DNA from: Pseudomonadota bacterium | GTDB taxonomy: Bacteria; Pseudomonadota; Alphaproteobacteria; JAAXGF01 | Length of the DNA: 5,126 bases | NCBI GenBank assembly: GCA_022563655.1 | Contig: JADFMW010000179.1 | Coordinates: 1 to 5,126 of the forward strand | Direction of reading: 5' to 3' | Part shown: piece by piece, positions 1 to 5,126 of the stretch | How positions within the stretch are numbered: the stretch's first letter is position 1 | Layout: every line of letters starts with the position of its first letter | Made by a program: the position numbers and the translations under genes | Notes under the pieces: model-generated | The model's database searches: none | Told to the model about the DNA's origin: nothing | Seen by the model: the letters and a program-made list of their open reading frames with translations, nothing else

Positions 1-277
1 GCTGCGTCAACGCGCTTGCCCGATGTGCCGCATCGCGCTGCGCACGTTTCCTGGCCTGTCGGCGTCTCTGCCCCGTGACGACCGCATCCTGGTGAGAAAT
101 GCGGGCTAGGTCATTGGCAATCATTCGGCGGGGTGAGCGGGGACAGGGACGGCCAAACCCTCGCAAGTGACACGACGTTCGAAGCCACCTCCGGCGGTCA
201 CCACCTCTTGTCCGACCCCGTCCTGCCGACAGGCGCCGATTGTGAAGAAGCGACGGCGGAGTCTGCGAAATACCCGC
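1..277. other. Left-edge region downstream of the ABC operon, no confident gene
   Basis: I see no gene I can support here. Two short frames run off the left edge. On the plus strand a frame is open from base 2 to a TAG at 107-109 and ends in ILVRNAG. On the minus strand an ATG at 124-122 opens a frame of 41 codons (begins MIANDLARISHQD) that is still open at base 1, but it has no clear Shine-Dalgarno sequence. Either could be the edge of a neighbouring gene or of a repeated element. There are small inverted repeats: CGATG/CATCG at 21-25 and 31-35, and CCGCAT/ATGCGG at 82-87 and 99-104. None is followed by a T run, so I find no canonical intrinsic terminator for the operon that ends at 278. 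Confidence 0.4.
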
Positions 278-1048
<771 letters not shown>

Positions 1049-1056
1049 GACGGCGG

Positions 1057-1065
1057 TCCTCTCCT
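1057..1065 (-). promoter_or_regulatory. Ribosome binding site of the ATPase gene
   Basis: The minus strand reads AGGAGAGGA, ending 8 bases before the ATG at 1048. Its first base is also the last base of the permease 2 stop codon, so translation of the two genes is probably coupled. The site supports the chosen start. Confidence 0.75.
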
Positions 1066-1979
1066 CATATCTTCACCGCGTACTTCTTCTCGAGCCGGAT
1101 CGAGATGCGCGTGATCGGGTAGGTGTAGACGAAGAAGATGATGAGCAGGAACATGTAGAACGGCCCCAGAAGCTCCGGTCTGTCTCCCTCGGCATTGAGC
1201 GCCTGCGCCGTGTGCGTCACCGATTCCTCGACGCCCATGATCGAGCACAAGGGCGTCGCCATAGCCAAGATGCAGTACCAGTTGATCCACGGCGGGATCA
1301 TCCGCTTGATGCATTGCGGCAGGATGATCATCCATATCGTCTGGCGGCGGGTGAAGGCGAGGCTTTCCGCCGATTCCCACTGCCCCGTCGGGATCGACAG
1401 CACCGCGCCGCGCACCACCTCCGAGATGTTGGCCATGATTGGCAGAGAGAACCCGATCACCGCCTTCATCCAGTCGGGGACCGGTACGATGGCGAACCCG
1501 AAGTCGAGCTCGAACGGGAACAGCAGCATGATGGCGAACAACAGCACCAACCACGGCGAGTTCCTGAAGAACTGAGTTACCGACCACGAGGCCGCGCGAA
1601 CCGGCGGCAGCAGCGACACCTGCATCAGGCCCAATGCCGTACCCGCCACGGTTCCGATGGCCATGGCCAGGAAACTGATGACGAGGTTGAGCACGAAACC
1701 CTTCAGTATGAACGGCATCCACTTGACGAGCGTCTCGATCGGCCAAAGCACGCCCTGAGGCGTGGCCGCCTGCGCCGCGCCCCACCACAGGACGAACAGC
1801 GCGGCGAGCCACAACCCGTGCCGCGCCTTGAGGTCGAGGAAGGCGAGGCCGTCGTGGCGTACGAAGAGCCCCTCACGGCGCCCGCCGCCGCCCACCGGCA
1901 GGAGCACCGGCAGGTCGGTTGCCGGCCGGGCGTCGACGCCGGGGATCCGAGAAGCCGTGCTGCCCGCGAGGCCCAGCAT
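1065..1979 (-). CDS. Polar amino acid ABC transporter, permease 2 (HisM/GltK type)
   Basis: This 304-residue inner-membrane protein is the second half of the transport channel. I chose the ATG at 1979-1977 because it overlaps the permease 1 stop as TGATG, a common coupled arrangement; the frame extends upstream to a GTG at 2030 but that lies inside permease 1. The first 50 or so residues are hydrophilic and rich in Gly, Arg and Pro. Hydrophobic segments follow near 55-72, 94-118, 141-165, 172-190, 231-250 and 271-292. The family motif FRNSPWLVLLF is at 138-148. The cytoplasmic EAA loop that contacts the ATPase is at about 202-221 and reads ESAESLAF, then IILP; the usual glycine is Ala208. It is clearly more divergent than permease 1, but the loop, topology and position in the operon make the role firm. 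The substrate is not known. Confidence 0.93.
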   Translation of the reverse strand: MLGLAGSTASRIPGVDARPATDLPVLLPVGGGGRREGLFVRHDGLAFLDLKARHGLWLAALFVLWWGAAQAATPQGVLWPIETLVKWMPFILKGFVLNLVISFLAMAIGTVAGTALGLMQVSLLPPVRAASWSVTQFFRNSPWLVLLFAIMLLFPFELDFGFAIVPVPDWMKAVIGFSLPIMANISEVVRGAVLSIPTGQWESAESLAFTRRQTIWMIILPQCIKRMIPPWINWYCILAMATPLCSIMGVEESVTHTAQALNAEGDRPELLGPFYMFLLIIFFVYTYPITRISIRLEKKYAVKI

Positions 1980-2722
1980 CAGCCGTACCCCGGGATTCTC
2001 ATTTTTTGCTCCCACTTGTGCATCAGCCACACGAGAACGCCGACGAGCACGATGTAATAGATGAACAGCACGAACATCATCTCCGGCACGTTGACGTTGT
2101 CGGACCAGATCTGGCTGACGGTGTACATCATCTCGGGCACGGCAATGGCGTAAGCCAGCGTCGTCGTCTTGAGCAGGTTCACCAGGTTGTTGTTGAGCGC
2201 CGGCAGGCAGACCCGAAAGGCCAAGGGCAGGATGATGTGGACGTACGCCTTGAGGCGCGTATACCCGAGCGCCTCGGCCGCCTCGCGCGTCGCCGTCGGC
2301 ACCGCCTCGATGCCCGAGCGGAAGATCTCGATGTTGAACGCGCCGGCGAAGAAGCCGAGCGAGATCACCGCCCAGCCGAAGTTGCCGACGATCGGTTCGA
2401 AATAGCCGCCCTTGTCGACTTGCGGCGTCAGGCTGCCGATCACGAAGTAGAAGAACAGGAGCTGCACGAAGGGCGGCGTGTTGCGGAAGACCTGGATGTA
2501 GCCCGCCATGCCGAGGCGCACGATCCGCGACCTCGCGCCTTGGGCCCAGGCGCCGACGATGCCGACGACGAAGCTGAAGATCAGGCAGGCGACGATCAGT
2601 GTCAGCGAGACCCAGATCGCCTGGATGAATCGGTCGTATTCGTATTGCTCGTAGAAGATGACGAAGTTGAGGCCGGTATCGTCATAGATACGCCTGAAGA
2701 AGGGTGTCAATTGGTCCAGCAC
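1979..2722 (-). CDS. Polar amino acid ABC transporter, permease 1 (HisQ/GltJ type)
   Basis: This 247-residue inner-membrane protein pairs with permease 2 to form the amino acid channel. Hydrophobic segments lie near residues 33-59, 84-97, 115-128, 186-205 and 213-234. The PAAT signature FRNTPPFVQLLFF is at 79-91, and a textbook EAA loop, EAAEALGYTRLKAYVHIILP, occupies 147-166 with Gly153 present. The start is GTG at 2722: it is the first start codon in frame after an upstream TGA, and AGGAG lies 11 bases before it. The stop TGA at 1981-1979 shares its A with the ATG of permease 2. The gene follows the binding protein gene after a 172-base gap that holds a strong hairpin and tandem repeats, so its expression may be lower than that of the binding protein. 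The substrate is not readable from the sequence. Confidence 0.95.
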   Translation of the reverse strand: MLDQLTPFFRRIYDDTGLNFVIFYEQYEYDRFIQAIWVSLTLIVACLIFSFVVGIVGAWAQGARSRIVRLGMAGYIQVFRNTPPFVQLLFFYFVIGSLTPQVDKGGYFEPIVGNFGWAVISLGFFAGAFNIEIFRSGIEAVPTATREAAEALGYTRLKAYVHIILPLAFRVCLPALNNNLVNLLKTTTLAYAIAVPEMMYTVSQIWSDNVNVPEMMFVLFIYYIVLVGVLVWLMHKWEQKMRIPGYG

Positions 2723-2733
2723 GGCGTCCCCCG

Positions 2734-2738
2734 CTCCT
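2734..2738 (-). promoter_or_regulatory. Ribosome binding site of permease 1, supporting a GTG start
   Basis: The minus strand reads AGAGGAG, with the AGGAG core 11 bases before GTG at 2722. A GGGGGA run lies closer, about 5 bases from the start. No ATG is available in frame nearby, so this site decides for the GTG start. The spacing of the AGGAG core is longer than ideal. Confidence 0.55.
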
Positions 2739-2757
2739 CTTGATCGACTCCTTCTTA

Positions 2758-2793
2758 CTGTCCGGCTTGCTGTCCGGCTTGCTGTCCGGTTTC
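2758..2793 (-). repeat. Three tandem copies of a 12-bp unit
   Basis: The plus strand has CTGTCCGGCTTG at 2758-2769, an identical copy at 2770-2781 and a third copy at 2782-2793 with two changes, CTGTCCGGTTTC. The array lies in the untranslated gap 36 bases before the permease 1 start. Being a multiple of three, it reads as repeating GQQA or KPDS in two minus-strand frames, but neither has a start codon and ribosome site I would trust. The function is unknown. Confidence 0.9.
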
Positions 2794-2817
2794 TGAACTT
2801 TCCGTATCAGATCCGCC

Positions 2818-2830
2818 CCCGGACTCCGGG
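2818..2830 (-). other. Small GC-rich hairpin next to the main intergenic hairpin
   Basis: CCCGG at 2818-2822 pairs with CCGGG at 2826-2830 around a 3-base loop. It directly follows the larger hairpin in the transcript. No T run follows on the minus strand, so it does not look like a canonical intrinsic terminator. It may be a by-product of the extreme GC content. Confidence 0.45.
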
Positions 2831-2831
2831 C

Positions 2832-2873
2832 GGGCGGGACACGGCCCGGACCGGTCCGGGCCGCGCCCCGCCC
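2832..2873 (-). other. Strong hairpin after the binding-protein gene, likely mRNA stabiliser or attenuator
   Basis: The core at 2842-2863 is a perfect 22-base palindrome (half-site CGGCCCGGACC). The complementarity extends outward to 2832 and 2873 with only two mismatched pairs (2841/2864 and 2839/2866), giving 19 of 21 possible pairs, all but one of them G-C. It begins 21 bases after the binding-protein stop codon in the transcript. No T run follows on the minus strand, so it is not a standard rho-independent terminator. In many binding-protein operons a stem at this place protects the 3' end of the upstream message and reduces downstream expression; that role is inferred here. Confidence 0.8.
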
Positions 2874-2894
2874 CGCACGTCCGTTGCCTGCCGC

Positions 2895-3731
2895 CTACTT
2901 CAGGTGCGCGCGGTCGGGCGCGAACTTGTCACGCATCTTTTGGACATACGCGGTCGACTGGATGCCCCACTTCTTCTCGAGCTCGATCAGCCGGCCGGAA
3001 GCGTGCCAGTTATAGATCATGCCGGCCATGAATCGACCCCAGATGCCGTCGCGCTCATCAAGCGGCACCGCGAGGCCCCAAGGGTTGTCGTCCTCGGTGG
3101 CCAAGGGCATCTCGTAGTTGTCCCACTGCCCCGACGCCAGATCGGCCATGATCGAAGAATCGTCATAGACCCAGGCGATGCACTTGCCGTCGCGCAGCGC
3201 CTGCTTGGCCTCGGCGTTGCCGACGAAGGCGACGATCTTGGCGCCGTACCGCTGGGCGACGATCTTGTTGTAGAACGCACCCTGCTTGCCACAGACGGGT
3301 TTGTCCTTGATCTCCGTCCACTCCTTCAGCGCGCCCTTCTTCGCCAGCACGTTGGTGCCCGAGGTGTAGTAGTTGGGCTCGACGATGCCGACCACCTTGC
3401 GCCTGTCGGTGCGGTCCGACATGGTGGCGATCATGAGGTCGATCTTGCCCTGCTGCAGGAACTGCATGCGGTTCGACGATTGCACCGGCACCGTCTCCAG
3501 CGAGACGCCCAGGGCGTCGGCCACGTCCTGGGCCAGGTCGACCTCCATGCCGACCAATTTTCCGCTGGGATCGCGGAACCCCCAGGGCTTGTAGTCGCCC
3601 TTGACGCCGACAACGAGCTTGCCGCGGTCGAGAACCCTCTTGAAGCGGTCGTTGCTCGCGTTGGCCTGGGTCGCCGCGGCGGCGATGCCGACCGCGACCG
3701 CCAGACCCGTCAACATAAGCTTTTTTAACAT
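2895..3731 (-). CDS. Periplasmic polar amino acid-binding protein, SBP family 3
   Basis: This 278-residue secreted protein captures the amino acid and delivers it to the permeases. Residues 1-25 form a Sec signal peptide: KK at 3-4, a hydrophobic core at 5-20, and probable cleavage after ANA at 25. The mature part has the two-lobed SBP family 3 pattern: KLVVGVKGDYKPWGF at 38-52, SNRMQFLQQGKIDLM at 86-100, then SDRTDRR at 105-111, where Arg111 aligns with the arginine that binds the ligand carboxylate in HisJ-type proteins. GKCIAWVYDD at 182-191 aligns with the region of GltI ending in DD, where Asp190 should bind the ligand amino group. There are only two cysteines, C147 and C184, which could form a disulfide. 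The ATG at 3731 has a perfect AGGAGG and opens directly into the signal peptide. A glutamate, aspartate or other polar amino acid is likely, but the substrate is not settled. Confidence 0.94.
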   Translation of the reverse strand: MLKKLMLTGLAVAVGIAAAATQANASNDRFKRVLDRGKLVVGVKGDYKPWGFRDPSGKLVGMEVDLAQDVADALGVSLETVPVQSSNRMQFLQQGKIDLMIATMSDRTDRRKVVGIVEPNYYTSGTNVLAKKGALKEWTEIKDKPVCGKQGAFYNKIVAQRYGAKIVAFVGNAEAKQALRDGKCIAWVYDDSSIMADLASGQWDNYEMPLATEDDNPWGLAVPLDERDGIWGRFMAGMIYNWHASGRLIELEKKWGIQSTAYVQKMRDKFAPDRAHLK

Positions 3732-3736
3732 GGTTT

Positions 3737-3742
3737 CCTCCT
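3737..3742 (-). promoter_or_regulatory. Ribosome binding site of the binding-protein gene
   Basis: The minus strand reads AGGAGG, 5 bases before the ATG at 3731. This is a near-ideal Shine-Dalgarno sequence. It rules in the ATG at 3731 over the in-frame TTG at 3776, and it suggests high translation of the binding protein. Confidence 0.85.
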
Positions 3743-3806
3743 CTACATCACACGACGCCCAAACATCCTCCCCCAACGATTGGCAAGGTGATCGCGCGTC
3801 CGTGGC

Positions 3807-3835
3807 AGGATAACCAATACCGAGAAGGTTTTCAA
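3807..3835 (-). promoter_or_regulatory. Candidate sigma70-type promoter of the ABC operon
   Basis: On the minus strand TTGAAA (3835-3830) is separated by exactly 17 bases from TATCCT (3812-3807). The -35 box matches the TTGACA consensus at 5 of 6 positions and the -10 box matches TATAAT at 4 of 6. Transcription would start near 3800, giving a leader of about 70 bases before the ATG at 3731. The -35 box lies inside one arm of an inverted repeat, which suggests regulation. This is a pattern match only. Confidence 0.5.
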
Positions 3836-3860
3836 ACCGAAGGACCGGGTCGGTTTGAAA
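3830..3860. promoter_or_regulatory. Perfect inverted repeat overlapping the operon promoter, candidate operator
   Basis: TTTCAAACCGA at 3830-3840 and TCGGTTTGAAA at 3850-3860 are perfect inverted copies, 11 bases each, around a 9-base spacer. One arm contains the candidate -35 box of the ABC operon, and the centre lies near -45 from the expected start of transcription. This suits an operator for a dimeric regulator. It could instead be a transcript hairpin ending purA, whose stop is 70 bases upstream, but no clear T run follows it on either strand. Confidence 0.7.
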
Positions 3861-3930
3861 TTCAGTCCGCGGGCCGGAAGATATCGCCGATCTTTCGTCC
3901 CTGAACGGGCGCGCGGCCGGCGAGCGCCGC

Positions 3931-5126
3931 CTAGTCGGCGAAGGGGTCGCGGACCAGGATGGTGTCGTCGCGCTCGGGGCTGGTCGACAACAGCGCCACC
4001 GGCGCCTCGATCAGCTCCTCGATACGGCGGATGTACTTGATCGCGGTGGCCGGCAGCTCGGCCCACGTGCGCGCGCCGCGGGTGCTCTCGCGCCAGCCCT
4101 CGAGCTCCTCGTAGACCGGCTCGATGCCGGTCCGCGCCGACGTCGCCGCGGGCAGCCGGCCGACGACCTCGCCGCCCAAGCGGTAACCGACGCATACCTT
4201 GAGGCGCTCGACGCCGTCGAGCACGTCGAGCTTGGTCAGCGCGATGCCGTCGATGCCGCTGACCTTGATCGCCTGGCGCACGAGCACCGCGTCGAACCAG
4301 CCGCAGCGCCGGCGCCGCCCGGTGACCGTGCCGAACTCGCGGCCGCGCTCGCCGAGCCCGCGGCCGATGTCGTCGTCGAGCTCGGTCGGGAACGGACCGC
4401 TTCCGACCCGCGTCGTGTACGCCTTGGTGATACCGAGAACGTAGCCGACCGCGCTCGGCCCGAGGCCCGAGCCCACCGCGGCCTCGGCGCCCACCGTGTT
4501 CGACGAGGTGACGAACGGATAGGTGCCGTGGTCGAGGTCGAGCATGGCCCCTTGCGCGCCCTCGAACAGGATGCGCTTGCCGGCCTTGCGCACGCCATCG
4601 AGGATCTCCCATACCGGGGCGGCGAACGGCAGGATCTTCGGCGCGACCTCGATGAGCTGGGCCACCAGCTCGGCGGCGTCGATCTCGGGCTTCTCGAGGC
4701 CGCGCAGCAGCGCGTTGTGGTGCAGCAACAGCTCGTCGACCTTGTCGCCAAGGCCCTCGCGGTCGCCGAGGTCGCACAGGCGGATGGCGCGGCGCGCCAC
4801 CTTGTCCTCGTAGGCCGGGCCGATGCCGCGGCCGGTGGTGCCGATGCGCCCCTCGCGCGCCCGGTCGAGCAGGACGTGCAGCGGCAAGATCAGCGTCGCG
4901 GTCTCGGCGATACGCAGGTTCTCGGGCGTCACCACGATGCCCTGGCCGCCGATGTGCTCGATCTCGTCCAATAACGCCCACGGATCGACCACCACGCCGG
5001 TGCCGATGAGCGACAGCTTGCCCGGCCGCACCACGCCCGAGGGCAAGAGGCTCAGCTTGTAGGTGGTGCCGTCGATGACCAGGGTGTGGCCGGCGTTGTG
5101 GCCGCCCTGGAAGCGCACCACGACGT
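3931..5126 (-). CDS. purA: Adenylosuccinate synthetase, N-terminus beyond the window
   Basis: PurA is cytoplasmic and joins IMP and aspartate using GTP to make adenylosuccinate, the first committed step from IMP to AMP. The visible part holds 397 residues and ends in a TAG at 3933-3931. By alignment with E. coli PurA from memory, about 29 N-terminal residues are missing, including the GDEGKGK loop with the catalytic aspartate. Present in order, in fragment numbering: GHNAGHT at 8-14 with the catalytic histidine (H13, E. coli His41), GTTGRGIGPAYEDKVARR at 95-112, FEGAQGAMLD at 187-196, YPFVTSSNT at 202-210, TGRRRRCGW at 268-276, LTKLDVLD at 296-303 for guanine recognition, and RDPF near the end. 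The apparent GTG start near 5121 is an internal valine in a conserved stretch. After the stop, GCGGC/GCCGC at 3913-3917 and 3926-3930 could form a weak stem without a T run. Its job is unrelated to the transporter; being next to it is probably incidental. Confidence 0.98.
   Translation of the reverse strand, partial: VVVRFQGGHNAGHTLVIDGTTYKLSLLPSGVVRPGKLSLIGTGVVVDPWALLDEIEHIGGQGIVVTPENLRIAETATLILPLHVLLDRAREGRIGTTGRGIGPAYEDKVARRAIRLCDLGDREGLGDKVDELLLHHNALLRGLEKPEIDAAELVAQLIEVAPKILPFAAPVWEILDGVRKAGKRILFEGAQGAMLDLDHGTYPFVTSSNTVGAEAAVGSGLGPSAVGYVLGITKAYTTRVGSGPFPTELDDDIGRGLGERGREFGTVTGRRRRCGWFDAVLVRQAIKVSGIDGIALTKLDVLDGVERLKVCVGYRLGGEVVGRLPAATSARTGIEPVYEELEGWRESTRGARTWAELPATAIKYIRRIEELIEAPVALLSTSPERDDTILVRDPFAD

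Noticed and set aside
82..104. Terminator made by CCGCAT/ATGCGG
   Set aside because: The stem has only 6 pairs with an 11-base loop, lies about 170 bases after the ATPase stop, and is followed by no T run.
168..200. tRNA T-arm, suggested by TTCGAA near 178-183
   Set aside because: The flanking bases do not pair into a T stem on either strand, and no acceptor or anticodon arms are visible nearby.
2758..2793. CRISPR array
   Set aside because: The units are 12 bases, directly abutting, with no spacers.
2832..2873. Rho-independent terminator after the binding-protein gene
   Set aside because: The stem is strong, but the minus-strand sequence after it is GC-rich with no T run, and the downstream genes clearly belong to the same transporter.
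3732..3776. Upstream TTG start that would lengthen the binding protein by 15 residues
   Set aside because: The added residues would stand in front of a proper signal peptide, and the ATG at 3731 has a perfect AGGAGG site.
3743..4981. Minus-strand open frame of 412 codons overlapping purA
   Set aside because: It is a shifted frame of purA, mostly Arg, Gly and Ala. The other frame carries every PurA motif.

Overview
The window is high-GC DNA that looks alphaproteobacterial. The best evidence is the adenylosuccinate synthetase at the right edge, whose sequence reads like alphaproteobacterial PurA. The family assignments of the transporter proteins also fit. The organism call is a judgement from remembered protein families, not from a search.

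All confident genes are on the minus strand, so transcription runs from right to left. From the right edge: (1) purA, missing about 29 N-terminal residues that lie beyond base 5126; (2) a 197-base intergenic stretch with a perfect 11-bp-arm inverted repeat and a plausible sigma70-type promoter whose -35 box sits inside one arm; (3) a periplasmic family-3 solute-binding protein; (4) a 172-base gap with a very strong GC-rich hairpin, a smaller adjacent hairpin and a 12-bp triplicated tandem repeat; (5) permease 1, starting at GTG; (6) permease 2, whose ATG overlaps the permease 1 stop as TGATG; (7) the ATP-binding subunit, 16 bases further on; (8) 277 bases at the left edge with no confident gene.

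Genes 3 to 7 form a complete polar amino acid ABC importer of the PAAT family (His/Glu/Gln type): the binding protein captures an amino acid in the periplasm, the two permeases form the membrane channel, and two copies of the ATPase drive uptake. The exact substrate cannot be read from the sequence. The layout suggests one main promoter ahead of the binding protein gene, with the hairpin after that gene favouring its expression over the membrane and ATPase genes.

I see no undescribed system here. The most interesting signals are non-coding: the dyad overlapping the operon promoter, and the hairpin plus tandem repeats between the binding protein and permease genes. Several subunit motifs also differ slightly from the family consensus.
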